Assembly (NCBI GenBank): GCA_024228115.1
Contig: JAAETT010000192.1
Span: forward strand, 1 to 38,018
DNA length: 38,018 nucleotides
Direction: 5' to 3'
Source: a bacterium
GTDB lineage: Bacteria; Myxococcota_A; UBA9160; UBA6930
Of this stretch, positions 28,005 through 36,784 are shown piece after piece. Under the pieces are notes generated by a model. The model did not search any database and was not told the DNA's origin. It was given only the letters and a program-made list of their open reading frames with translations. The stretch's first letter is position 1, and each line of letters starts with the position of its first letter. Made by a program: the position numbers and the translations under genes.

Positions 28005-29206
28005 GCGAACCCCAATCAAAATACCGGCCCATCGCGCTGACCTACATGGTCCACTACCTGCCGGGATTCCAGGCGGGCGGCGCGATGCGCACCCTGCTCA
28101 ACATGGTCGAGGCGATCGGCGACGATGTCGAGTTCCGAATCGTCACGAAAGACCGGGACTTCCTCGCAACCGAGCCCTACCCGGACGTGCCGCCCGGGGA
28201 ATGGGTCCGCGTCGGCAAGGCCCATGTCTTGTATGTGGCACCGGAGAACCTCTCTAGCAACTACTTCGCCGAACTCGCACGCACGACACCTCACGATCTC
28301 GTCTACTGCCCGAGCTTTTTTGACCCGCGATTCACCTTGCTGCCACTCCTCCTGCACTGGCTCGGGCGAACCCCGCAAGTGCCCGTGGTCGTGGCGCCCC
28401 AGAACGAACTCTCACCGGGCGCACTGTCCCTGAAGGCCCTCAAGAAGCGCACGTTTCTGACTCTTGCGAAGCTCCTGGGGTTCCATCGCGGTGTGGTCTT
28501 CCACGCTTCGAGCGAACTCGAACGTGAGGAGATTCGGGTTGTGTTCCCGCGATCACCCATCGTGATCGCAAGAAACCTCTTGCATCCGCCCGATGACAGT
28601 GGGGAAAAGAGCTCTGCACCCAAGGAAGCCGGCAAGTTGCGAGTAGTCTTCCTCTCCCGGATCAGCGCCAAGAAGAACTTGAGCAGCGCGATCCGATTCC
28701 TCTGCGACCCGGAGCTGCGCGGCGATATCCAGTTCGACATCTTCGGTCCTATCGATGACCCGAACCATTGGGCAGAATGCCAGTCTCTACTCGAAGAACT
28801 CCCCGCCCACTTACACGTCAACGTGCGTGGCCCAATCGAAAATGATCGGATCGGTGAGGTCCTGCCGGACTATCATCTCTTCATCTTGCCGACCCTGGGG
28901 GAGAGCTTCGGCTATGCCATCCTCGAGGCCATGTTGTGGGGTTGCCCAGCTCTGATCAGCGATCGCACGCCCTGGGAAGACCTGGAAGAGCACGGAGCGG
29001 GTTGGACCCTTCCACTGGAAGAACCTTCTCGCTACCGCGAGGCGATTCAAGCCTGCTTGGATGCCGGGCCGGAGGAGCAACTCGAGCGGGTCGAGGCCAC
29101 CAAGAGCTATGCGCGACGCTCCCTCGAGGAATCCGGCGCAGTCGAGGAAAACCTCAATCTGCTTCTTGACTTGTTGCCAGACGCGCCCACTCCCCGCGGA
29201 CGCTGA
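28001..29206 (+). CDS. GT4-type glycosyltransferase
   Basis: A 401-aa GT-B glycosyltransferase. The N-terminal acceptor domain carries the glycine-rich loop YLPGFQAGGAMRTLLNM. The donor domain begins with LRVVFLSRISAKKNLSSAI, and the E-x7-E type motif is in GESFGYAILEAMLWGCPALIS. It is probably cytoplasmic and adds a sugar from a nucleotide donor to the growing lipid-linked unit; donor and acceptor are not identifiable. The start is TTG 28001, which overlaps the previous stop by 4 bases and has GGAGAG just upstream. Confidence 0.88.
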   Translation: MSEPQSKYRPIALTYMVHYLPGFQAGGAMRTLLNMVEAIGDDVEFRIVTKDRDFLATEPYPDVPPGEWVRVGKAHVLYVAPENLSSNYFAELARTTPHDLVYCPSFFDPRFTLLPLLLHWLGRTPQVPVVVAPQNELSPGALSLKALKKRTFLTLAKLLGFHRGVVFHASSELEREEIRVVFPRSPIVIARNLLHPPDDSGEKSSAPKEAGKLRVVFLSRISAKKNLSSAIRFLCDPELRGDIQFDIFGPIDDPNHWAECQSLLEELPAHLHVNVRGPIENDRIGEVLPDYHLFILPTLGESFGYAILEAMLWGCPALISDRTPWEDLEEHGAGWTLPLEEPSRYREAIQACLDAGPEEQLERVEATKSYARRSLEESGAVEENLNLLLDLLPDAPTPRGR

Positions 29207-29213
29207 CGAATCG

Positions 29214-30329
29214 TTGGGCACCCGAGGACACGAACTCTGCGACCGACATGGCTACCCGACCGAACTCGGAGCCCTACTGGATCAGATTGTGGATCTGACG
29301 AAGCAGTTCCTGCCCAACAGCCGCGGAATCGTCTTGAGTCCGAGCATCTCCACAGGAGACTTCTTGTGGCAGCGAGACGGCTCGGAAGTCGTCTTCCTTT
29401 CCGACATCGATGGTTTCGTTTTTGCGGATACGGATGCAAGCGGCCGGGACCGCTTCCGCCAGGCCTTGAAGCATCTCGCCTCCGTGGGCGGTGGAAGCCA
29501 CTTCAAGATCGATCTGGCCGTCTGCCCATCCGCGGCGTTGGGCCAGATGCCGCAGACCTTCCAGATGGCGGAGACAGCCATCGCGGGTTTTGTTCTCGTA
29601 GGGGACGACCTGCTTTCTGGCTTCCCTCGGCAGTTCGATCCTCGTGCCTCCCGTCAGGCATTCCTGATGAACCTCTGGAAACCCCTCGATTACTACGGCT
29701 CCCCTGGCTGGACACAGGCAGCAGCGCGCCTGCTGTTGGACATTCCGCTGCTCGCGAGCTCGGAGGAAGGGACCTGCCACCCCGGCCATAGAGCTCGTGC
29801 GGAGTGGCTCCTGACCACGCGACCCGGCCGGCTCGGAACCGATCCCGCCATACGAGCGGGTGTCGAGGCGGCCCTCGAGGGGAGGCGAACACCACCGGGT
29901 GATGAAACCCGACTGCGGGAGCTGCTGGTTCCTGCACTGCGGGCTTCGATCGCCGCACTCGACGATGGCCCCCCCCCGCCTCGAGACCCGGATGCCGCTC
30001 TCGTTGCGCGATTCACGAATTGGCTTCCGCCGCGAACTCCGCGGCGCCGGCTGGGCGAACTGCGCAGCATCCTTCGACGCCCGACGATGCCCTGGCGTGA
30101 CATTGCCTGGTGGCGGGCACGCAAGGAAGCGCTCGGTGGAGCAGCCCTCTGGGGCCTACTGGTGTTCACCCTGGATAGCGAGGAAAGAACGCCGGGCCCG
30201 GGGATCGCCAACTGCCTATCCCGCTTCGCCCGCCGGCCGGAATTGAACCCAAACGACACGGACTTCCTCGAGAAAGCCCGTCAACAGTACCGGCAGGGGC
30301 TCGTCGAACTCTATCCCTCCCTCGGATAG
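29214..30329 (+). CDS. Nucleotidyltransferase-like protein of unknown function
   Basis: A 371-aa protein if it starts at TTG 29214; GTG 29289 is an alternative. Residues 37-68 read as the start of a polymerase-beta-type nucleotidyltransferase fold: RGIVLSPSISTGDF, then FLSDIDGFVF with Asp64 and Asp66 as metal ligands. HFKIDLAVCPS supplies a possible third Asp (100). The usual hG[G/S] motif is degenerate (SPSIST), and a long insert separates it from SDID. The remaining about 250 residues are mostly helical without a recognised domain. It follows the glycosyltransferase gene by 7 bases and overlaps the convergent gene by 19 bases at its 3' end. The family is uncertain. Confidence 0.5.
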   Translation: MGTRGHELCDRHGYPTELGALLDQIVDLTKQFLPNSRGIVLSPSISTGDFLWQRDGSEVVFLSDIDGFVFADTDASGRDRFRQALKHLASVGGGSHFKIDLAVCPSAALGQMPQTFQMAETAIAGFVLVGDDLLSGFPRQFDPRASRQAFLMNLWKPLDYYGSPGWTQAAARLLLDIPLLASSEEGTCHPGHRARAEWLLTTRPGRLGTDPAIRAGVEAALEGRRTPPGDETRLRELLVPALRASIAALDDGPPPPRDPDAALVARFTNWLPPRTPRRRLGELRSILRRPTMPWRDIAWWRARKEALGGAALWGLLVFTLDSEERTPGPGIANCLSRFARRPELNPNDTDFLEKARQQYRQGLVELYPSLG

Positions 30330-31471
30330 CCGAGAGCCGCATCGATCACTTGTTCGACACCTCGCGCCTGGGCCGAGACGGAAAAGCGCCCGGCAACGGT
30401 TTGATGGCCGCGACGCACCAGCCGCTGTCCGAGTTCCGGATCCTCCAGAAGGCGGCGCAGTTGAACGGCAAGTGCATGCGAATCCTCGGACGAAAAGAGC
30501 AGGCCGTCCTCTTCATCGGTCACGATCTCCAACACCCCTCCGGCCGCAGAGCCAACCACAGGAATGCCCGCACGCATCCCCTCGAGAAGAGCGAGCCCAA
30601 AAGGCTCGCTACGTGACGCCACCAACAGACAGGAAAGTCGAGGCAAGAGAGAGACCGCATCGGAACGATATCCGGCGAACTCCACGCGGTCAGTCACTTC
30701 CAGCTCCTCTGCAAGTTCCCGCAGAAGTTTCGAGTACGCCGGATCCGGCTCGCCCCCGATCAGCAGCAGGCGTAGATCGAGCGATTCCGCCCGAAGTTCT
30801 GCAATCGCGCGGATCGCGGTAGTTTGCCCCTTCCATGCATGCAGGTTTGCAAGCTGGCCCACCACGAATCCACCTGCCTCGAGGGATGGAGGGTTGGATG
30901 GATCGGCCGGGTTCACATCAGGCATCGGACCGATCCCGTTGTAGACCGTCGTCACATGATCCGGTGAATATCCCGCACCCAGGAGTTCCTCGCGAACTGC
31001 ATCCGTGATGGCGACGATTCGAGCCGCTCGTCGCGCCAATGGAAAGAACGCGTGACGCCAGAGCGTCCGTGAACGCTGGGAAAGCAGATTGTGCTCGTGG
31101 TAGATGAAGCGAGTGCGCGTCAACAGTGCCGCCGGTCCGGCAAAGTGGAGCGCGAAGATCGAATTCACGTAGAGGACATCGGGGCGCACGCGGAGGATCA
31201 GCATCGCCAGCGCAACAACCGCACGAAGCAGATTCCAGGCTACCCCGAACAGGGCACCTCGATTCCGGGTATCGAAATCCACCGCAGGCAACCGATGGAC
31301 GGCATCCGCCACGCCGACCCCCACTGGGTCCGCCAGATTCCGCTCCCTGGGAACGGCCAAATGGACTTCGAAGCGGTCCCTGTCGAGGGCTCCTAGGAGG
31401 TCGTCGAGCACACGCTCGCCGCCTCCAGCTCGCGGGTCGAGGGTATGGTTGCAGAACAAGATACGGAGCAC
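30311..31471 (-). CDS. GT4-type glycosyltransferase
   Basis: A 386-aa GT-B enzyme. The N-terminal domain has LDPRAGGGERVLDDLL, typical of family 4. A hydrophobic segment (VVALAMLILRVRPDVLYVNS) includes the membrane-facing helix. The donor domain starts with VVGQLANLHAWKGQ, and the catalytic E-x7-E is in SEPFGLALLEGMRAGIPVVG. The start is GTG 31469-31471, with GGGGGA about 11 bases upstream. It lies 28 bases after the flippase on the same strand. Its last 19 bases overlap the end of the convergent nucleotidyltransferase-like gene. The sugar specificity is not readable. Confidence 0.87.
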   Translation of the reverse strand: MLRILFCNHTLDPRAGGGERVLDDLLGALDRDRFEVHLAVPRERNLADPVGVGVADAVHRLPAVDFDTRNRGALFGVAWNLLRAVVALAMLILRVRPDVLYVNSIFALHFAGPAALLTRTRFIYHEHNLLSQRSRTLWRHAFFPLARRAARIVAITDAVREELLGAGYSPDHVTTVYNGIGPMPDVNPADPSNPPSLEAGGFVVGQLANLHAWKGQTTAIRAIAELRAESLDLRLLLIGGEPDPAYSKLLRELAEELEVTDRVEFAGYRSDAVSLLPRLSCLLVASRSEPFGLALLEGMRAGIPVVGSAAGGVLEIVTDEEDGLLFSSEDSHALAVQLRRLLEDPELGQRLVRRGHQTVAGRFSVSAQARGVEQVIDAALGYPREG

Positions 31472-31499
31472 GGCTGGCTTTTCCCCCGACAGGTACGGT

Positions 31500-32963
31500 T
31501 CAGGTCCAGGTAGCGTTCCGGCCCTTGCGCAGCTGGATCAAGAAGCGCACGGCGCCCAGAGCCTCACCCGAAAGCAGGGTCATGACTCCATAGAAAAGCA
31601 GAGGGGCGACAACCGCGCTCGCGACTGCAAGCCAGCCTGCCTCGGCGGCGAAGTGCAGATGGATCCAACCCGCAGCTGGCAACGCGACGACAAGAGTCGC
31701 GATTGTCTTCGCCACCAGAGCGAAACGAAGATAGGTACGCAGGTGCCACGTGAAGCAAGCCAGCAGAAATATCTCACTTGCCACCATCGCACCGATGGCT
31801 CCGGGGATACCGAAGCGCGGCACCAATATCAGGACCAACACGACCGTAGCGACCAAGCCCAGGAGAATCGAGCGCGCCCGGTCACCCTGACGCCCGCAGG
31901 AGGTCAAGATCACGGACAGCGCCGAAACACAGAACTTCGGGAGGAGAAAAACCGAGCCCGCGCGCAGGATCGGATAGAGATCCACGAACTCGGCGCCATA
32001 GATCGACGAAATTCCTGGCCGAGCCAATGCGCCAAAGGCGATCGCGGTCGCCCCCGAAAGCAGGAGCACACTGCGCAGGGCCCCGTTGACGAGATGACGA
32101 AACTGCTCAGGAGAAGTCGTGGAATAGATCCGCGTTGCCGTCGGAAGGATTGCGGCCCCTGCCAATGAACCCAAGGTTCCGGCAATCGCAAGCAGCCGCG
32201 AAATCGACGCATAGCGCCCGACGAACTCCTGACTCTCGATCATGGACACGATCAAGACATCAATCTGGCCAAAGGCCAGCATGGTGAATGAAGTCGTGGC
32301 GTACGGCAACGCGAGCCGAACGGTTCTCCACTCGGGCGGCAGGACGATGCCGAAGCGCACGAAACGGCGTGCCATCAGTGCGGAAGCACACCACTGGAGG
32401 GTTGCCGCGGCGAGAGAGGTGTAGCCAACGACCGTGGCCGAATACCCGAGCGAAAAACAGATCAGGGTCGAAGCGACCAGGGTCACGGAATTCACGAGGG
32501 TCGCTACCGCTTCGAGGTCGAGACGTTCGCTCGCACGACATACCGCGGAATTCAGATACGAAAATGAGCGGATGATCGAGGCAAGACCGAGCAGAAAGCA
32601 CAACTCGAGAACCCAACGCTCGTAGGGCAAGACCAGGCAGAGCCCGATCAGGCCGACCGTCGCGGGGGCGGCCATCAAGATCTTCAGACCCAATGCCTTG
32701 CGAAATTCGGTCGCCAGTGACTTCGGCGAAACTGCCCCTTCGCGCACCAACCGAGGCGAGAGCCCGAAATCCACTACAAATACGAAATAGGCAGTAACTG
32801 CGACGGCGGTTGAATAACCACCCAGCCCTTCGGCCCCAAACAAACGACCCAGGGCTGCCAGAACCACCAGGTTCATGACCCGACCCAAGAGATTCGAGCC
32901 TGTAATGAAACCTACGTTGAACAGCACCCGCGTGAGCGGGCTCCTCCTCTTCTGGCCTTGCAA
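31500..32963 (-). CDS. Wzx-like flippase (MOP superfamily), full length
   Basis: A 487-aa polytopic membrane protein with about 14 helices. It probably moves lipid-linked repeat units across the inner membrane. Conserved flippase features include NVGFITGSNLLGRVMNL at the N-terminus, GLGGYSTA, FGLSPRLVREG, FGQIDVLIVSM and SRLLAIAGTLG. The protein is clearly related to the shorter flippase at 20367-21608, with matching blocks along almost its whole length. The start is TTG 32961-32963, with a very strong GGAGGAG ribosome site 6 bases upstream, which decides the start. It groups with a GT4 gene and a pyruvyl transferase. Confidence 0.9.
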   Translation of the reverse strand: MQGQKRRSPLTRVLFNVGFITGSNLLGRVMNLVVLAALGRLFGAEGLGGYSTAVAVTAYFVFVVDFGLSPRLVREGAVSPKSLATEFRKALGLKILMAAPATVGLIGLCLVLPYERWVLELCFLLGLASIIRSFSYLNSAVCRASERLDLEAVATLVNSVTLVASTLICFSLGYSATVVGYTSLAAATLQWCASALMARRFVRFGIVLPPEWRTVRLALPYATTSFTMLAFGQIDVLIVSMIESQEFVGRYASISRLLAIAGTLGSLAGAAILPTATRIYSTTSPEQFRHLVNGALRSVLLLSGATAIAFGALARPGISSIYGAEFVDLYPILRAGSVFLLPKFCVSALSVILTSCGRQGDRARSILLGLVATVVLVLILVPRFGIPGAIGAMVASEIFLLACFTWHLRTYLRFALVAKTIATLVVALPAAGWIHLHFAAEAGWLAVASAVVAPLLFYGVMTLLSGEALGAVRFLIQLRKGRNATWT

Positions 32964-33194
32964 CCAGGCTCCTCCGGGGCTGGACCGTTGCCATCGGCTC
33001 GATCCACCGTTTCATCAGTGGCCGGAGCATCGGGGTTCACAAAATAGCCGGAATTCTGATCCGGTGAAGGCAATGATTGGCGCTCTATCGCACATCTCCC
33101 TGCGGGTGGATCCGGAGCGGAAAGAACGATGAAGACCACCCGGCGACAGAAAGGAGGCATGCCGGACATTGCCCGACCCTCGACCGTCCCCGAG
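32964..33194. other. 231-base gap between flippase and pyruvyl transferase genes
   Basis: Nothing convincing is visible here apart from the strong ribosome site of the flippase at its left end. The gap interrupts the otherwise close spacing of the minus-strand genes. It could hold a separate promoter for the flippase and GT4 pair, but no clear -35/-10 or sigma-54 pair was recognised. Confidence 0.4.
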
Positions 33195-34343
33195 TCAGGA
33201 TCGCCCCGCAGCGATCTCCGCAAGGATCGTGGCGTTTGACCGTGCGAGCGCGGCCAGCGTCGCCTTCTTCTCAGCGAGCTTCTTCTTGATCTCTTCCCGC
33301 TTCCCCCATGTCTCATCCAAGACGTGGCTGAACTTGTCGAAGTCCAGATCCGACGTGGATGCACCAGCCCGCAATCCGTAGTGACCGAGAAAGGCATCGA
33401 CCTTCGGCACTCGACTGATTCCGAGGATCGGTGTACAGGTGAGCGCCGAAAAAATCAGAAGATGCATGCGCGAACTGATTACCAGCTCTGCACCACTCAC
33501 GATCGCAAGAACCTCATGATGAGAGTAGGGTAGTTCGAGAATCGACGCATCGTCCGAGTGCTTCATCCGCGCCAGAACACCCTGCATTCCACAACGATCC
33601 GCTGTCGGCATTACATTCATCGGCACGAAGAGAACCCGGGCCCCGAACTCTGAGATCACGTGATCTGCAGTGCTGGAGATGAAGTCGAGGAGTGCATCAC
33701 GGCGATCTACACCGTATGCGAAATTGATGACGACAAGAGGCCGACGGCTGGAGCCCGATTCTCCCGGGCGAAGCGATTCGGTCGCATCGATCTCGGGCGA
33801 TCCGCCCAGCGCCAACACGGGGTCTGCGGTGGCAAGGATTCGCGGTCGCTCGACACCGAGCGCGTGCATGAGGCGATCCTTCGAATCCTGGTCGCGGACG
33901 GTAATCACATCTGCCCGATTGTAGATGTGACGCACGAAGAAGCGCGCCCAGGGCGATTGGATCTCTTCGACCCCGACACCATAGACCATCGTCTTCTTTC
34001 GAAGCAGTATTGCGGCAAGGAGCATGGTCATGGGATACCCGGGATGCCCAGTGACCAACCCTCTCCAGCCACGCGTGTACTCCGCAATCAGAGCGCCGCC
34101 CCCGACGATCAGAACATCTACACTGGCGATCGCGGCATAGGTTCGGACGCGGTTCGCGAATCCCTCTAACTCGAGGGTGCGGATAGCAAGGCGTCTACCC
34201 ATCTCATCGGACTGGCGAGTCACAGCCGTGATCTCGATCTCCGACTCGACATTCTTGAGTTGATCGACCATGGCCACGAGGATCGCGTCATCGCCTATGT
34301 TCTGTCCGCCGTAGGCCGCACTTGCGATCAGAACCCGGGTCAT
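33195..34343 (-). CDS. Polysaccharide pyruvyl transferase family protein
   Basis: A 382-aa protein of the CsaB/WcaK-type polysaccharide pyruvyl transferase family, which adds a pyruvate ketal to a sugar using phosphoenolpyruvate. The N-terminal ASAAYGGQNIGDDAIL has the family G-x-N-x-G-D motif (Asn15, Gly17, Asp18). DVLIVGGGALI, TVRDQDSKDRL and VISSRMHLLIFS (with the conserved histidine) follow, all expected for the GT-B-like fold. The C-terminal 60 residues are a charged helix (EEIKKKLAEKKATLAALA). The start is ATG 34341-34343. It probably modifies the same repeat unit as the neighbouring GT4 and flippase; the acceptor sugar is unknown. Confidence 0.88.
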   Translation of the reverse strand: MTRVLIASAAYGGQNIGDDAILVAMVDQLKNVESEIEITAVTRQSDEMGRRLAIRTLELEGFANRVRTYAAIASVDVLIVGGGALIAEYTRGWRGLVTGHPGYPMTMLLAAILLRKKTMVYGVGVEEIQSPWARFFVRHIYNRADVITVRDQDSKDRLMHALGVERPRILATADPVLALGGSPEIDATESLRPGESGSSRRPLVVINFAYGVDRRDALLDFISSTADHVISEFGARVLFVPMNVMPTADRCGMQGVLARMKHSDDASILELPYSHHEVLAIVSGAELVISSRMHLLIFSALTCTPILGISRVPKVDAFLGHYGLRAGASTSDLDFDKFSHVLDETWGKREEIKKKLAEKKATLAALARSNATILAEIAAGRS

Positions 34344-34685
34344 CCACAGGCCTTCAACGGGTGAGTATCCGAGTCAGAGAACTGCCCGGGTGCAGGTTCC
34401 CCAACAGTCCGTTCGGATGACGATGCCACACAAGTGTCCTGACGAATACGCCTCACCTCGGGTCTATTGGCTGCGGCTGAAAGAGTTGATGGCCTTCTGG
34501 GAGCCAGCCCCGATTTCGTTCTGACCCTCTGCCGCGAATGCTGCCCTCTGTCGAGCTCGGCGAACGCCCTCGATTCGACAGGGAGCGCGACTCACGGCAC
34601 GTGCAAGTAGATGCCCGGGAGCGGGACGAAGCGAGCGACTCTCGAGACTCACTCATGCGCGTGCCGCGGGAGGTGATGGGCGCTT
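34344..34685. other. 342-base gene-free region
   Basis: No convincing coding region: the open frames here are arginine/serine-rich shadows. A 7-bp inverted repeat, CGGCACG (34595-34601) and CGTGCCG (34660-34666), lies within 100 bases 3' of the WbuB-like gene and could be a transcript end structure. The rest is probably the promoter region of the pyruvyl transferase gene, though no consensus promoter was identified. Confidence 0.4.
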
Positions 34686-35930
34686 TCATTCATTCGGATT
34701 TCGGCCCTCGGCCACGGCCTGCACAGCGCGCAGCATACGAGCTGCCAGGGCACTGCGACGGAAGCGTTCCTGGAGGGCCTCCCCACCCCGCGCCGCCAGC
34801 TTTTCGCGTGCGGCGGTATCTTCCGCCAGCTGATGCAGTGAACGCACCATTGCATCGGCGTCTTCAGGCGGAAAGTCGATACCACAGCCCACTTCTTCCA
34901 CGACGATCCTGCGGCTCTCGCCTCGAACGCCGATCAAGATGGGTGTGCGCAGCTCCATCGCCTCGAAGATCTTCGAGGGAATCACCGTCTCGAAAAGGGG
35001 GGAGTTCTTGAGCACCACCAGGGATACATCTACAGCATTGAGGAGTTCGAGGGCGCTCTGGCGCGGCTGTCCGGGGATGAGGGTGACATTGTCGAGCTTG
35101 CGTTCGCGGGCGATCTGCTCCAGCTCGTCTCGGTCTGCTCCATCCCCCATGAGGACGAAGTGGAAGCGGGGATTCCCTTTGAGCAGCTCCGCCGCCTCGA
35201 GAACTGCGCTCAGCCCGTGACACAGGCCGAGTGTGCCGATGTATCCGGCGGTGAAAGCGTTGCGGGGAATGCCCCAGTGATCCCGCACTTGTTCGGGGTC
35301 GATCTGGGGTCGGTGCTGGCCGGGTTCGATGCCATTGGTGACGACCACGATGCGTTTGGGATCGACCCCCACCTTCTCCAGATGCCGCGCGAAAGGCTCG
35401 GTCACGGGAACCACGAGGTCAGCTTGCCGGTAGAGGAAGGTTGCGAAGTCCTCGATCGCTTGGACGAGACGCCCCTTCTTCATGGCCCCCACAGCGAGAA
35501 TGGTTTCGGGCCACAGGTCCCGCAGCTCGAACACGAAGGGTCGCCGTTTGAGCTTGGCCACCATCCAGGCCGCTGCTGCCGCGAAGAACTGGGGAGAGGT
35601 GCCGATCACCACGTCGGGGCGCCTCAAGAAGCAGCTCGTGATGACAGCACTCAGCATGAAGCTCACGTAGTCGAGAATGCGCTTGAGAGAGCCCTCGTTG
35701 CTCGAGATGTAGGTCCATACTCGGACGATCTTGATGCCATCGAGTTCTTCGCGTTGAAAGATGCGGTTGCGATAGCCCTCGTAGACCTGGCCGCGGGGGA
35801 AATTGGGGGCGCAGGTCACTACGGTGATGTCGTGTCCTGCCTTCACCCACTCGCGCAAATGTTCGTGCGTGCGGATCGCGGGCGCGTTTGATTCCGGCGG
35901 GAAGTTGTCAGACAAGAAGAGGACTTTCAC
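34686..35930 (-). CDS. WbuB-like GT4 glycosyltransferase
   Basis: A 414-aa GT-B enzyme beginning VKVLFLSDNFPPESNAPAIR, the typical start of WbuB-like glycosyltransferases, followed by GHDITVVTCAPNFPRGQVYEGY. A hydrophobic stretch (LKRILDYVSFMLSAVITSCFL) near residue 90 is probably membrane-associated. The donor domain has GYIGTLGLCHGLSAVLEA, LPGQPRQSALE and ETVIPSKIFEAMELRTPILIG with the E-x7-E residues. The GTG 35928-35930 is chosen because the family begins there; it overlaps the deacetylase stop by 4 bases (GTGA). The first 65 residues match the gene fragment at 17231. WbuB-like enzymes often transfer a deoxy-HexNAc; specificity here is unproven. Confidence 0.9.
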   Translation of the reverse strand: MKVLFLSDNFPPESNAPAIRTHEHLREWVKAGHDITVVTCAPNFPRGQVYEGYRNRIFQREELDGIKIVRVWTYISSNEGSLKRILDYVSFMLSAVITSCFLRRPDVVIGTSPQFFAAAAAWMVAKLKRRPFVFELRDLWPETILAVGAMKKGRLVQAIEDFATFLYRQADLVVPVTEPFARHLEKVGVDPKRIVVVTNGIEPGQHRPQIDPEQVRDHWGIPRNAFTAGYIGTLGLCHGLSAVLEAAELLKGNPRFHFVLMGDGADRDELEQIARERKLDNVTLIPGQPRQSALELLNAVDVSLVVLKNSPLFETVIPSKIFEAMELRTPILIGVRGESRRIVVEEVGCGIDFPPEDADAMVRSLHQLAEDTAAREKLAARGGEALQERFRRSALAARMLRAVQAVAEGRNPNE

Positions 35931-36781
35931 CCCGATGCGACCTCTTGTTCGGCCGCCACGGGGGGGGCGCAGCGCATGTACTCCTCGAAGGTCGTCCACT
36001 CGAAGCGGTCCAGCAGCGCGGTCACCTTGGCCAGGCAGTTCGAGACTCCCACATAGGTACGGAAGTAGGTGTGGGCTGGGAGTTCAAGGCGAGGCTGGTC
36101 CGGATCCACGTCTCGAGGGTGGAGATAGACGATGAGGGGGATCCCTGCCCGCTCTTGAGTGGCCGCCCAGGAGAGCACCAGCCGCTTGGGGAGAAGACGC
36201 AAGTAGCCGCCGCCCAGGTAGCTCCAGCGCGCCATCCGCAGATCGACGGTCGAGATGGGGAACTCCACCAGCCCGTTCTCGAGCACTGTTGGCAGGGGGG
36301 TGGTACCCGGCAAGCCGCCGTGGGAGCGCATGGCTGGGAAAGCCGAGGAGTCGTAACTGAATCCTTCCTCCTGGAGGACATCGAAGGCCCAGAGGTTCTC
36401 GTGCTTGATGGAGAAGCCGGGGGCTCGAAAGCCCCGGGGCTGGGCTCCGCAAGCCGCCCCGATGGCGTCGTTGGCCCGGCGCAGATCCGCCCGGAACTCT
36501 TCGGGGGTCTGGGTATAGATGAGGGTGTGGGAGTAGCCGTGGCTCGCGATCTCGTGGCCCGCATCGGCGATCTCCGCCACCAACTCCGGGTGCTGCTCCG
36601 CCACCCAGCCCAAGACAAAGAAGGTGGAGTGAATGTTGCGCTGAGCGAGCTCCGCCAAAAGGATCTCCATATTGTGGCGCACCCGTGATTCCAGCGACGC
36701 CCAGCGGTCGAATTCAGGGGCGTCGGAGTTCTCGAGGAGATGGAACCAATCTTCGACGTCGATGGAGAAGACGTTGGGCAT
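35927..36781 (-). CDS. Polysaccharide deacetylase, XrtA/PEP-CTERM-locus type
   Basis: A 284-aa NodB-fold metal-dependent deacetylase that removes acetyl groups from GlcNAc-type residues. MPNVFSIDVEDWFH has the catalytic and metal-binding acidic residues (Asp8, Asp11); HEIASHGYSH gives the metal ligands His81 and His85; RGFRAPGFSI and IVYLHPRDVDP complete the site. The C-terminal region with TYFRTYVGVSNCLAKVTALL and FEWTTFEEY is the DUF3473 part found in PEP-CTERM-locus deacetylases (TIGR03006-like). No signal peptide is visible, as is usual for this subfamily. It is 3 bases from the formyltransferase-like gene and coupled to the GT4 gene; free amines it makes could be substrates for the neighbour. 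Confidence 0.9.
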   Translation of the reverse strand: MPNVFSIDVEDWFHLLENSDAPEFDRWASLESRVRHNMEILLAELAQRNIHSTFFVLGWVAEQHPELVAEIADAGHEIASHGYSHTLIYTQTPEEFRADLRRANDAIGAACGAQPRGFRAPGFSIKHENLWAFDVLQEEGFSYDSSAFPAMRSHGGLPGTTPLPTVLENGLVEFPISTVDLRMARWSYLGGGYLRLLPKRLVLSWAATQERAGIPLIVYLHPRDVDPDQPRLELPAHTYFRTYVGVSNCLAKVTALLDRFEWTTFEEYMRCAPPVAAEQEVASG

Positions 36782-36784
36782 GAC

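Noticed and set aside
34538-35011. Plus-strand open frame in the gap after the WbuB-like gene
   Set aside because: It is Arg/Pro-rich without homology and mostly antisense to the glycosyltransferase C-terminus.
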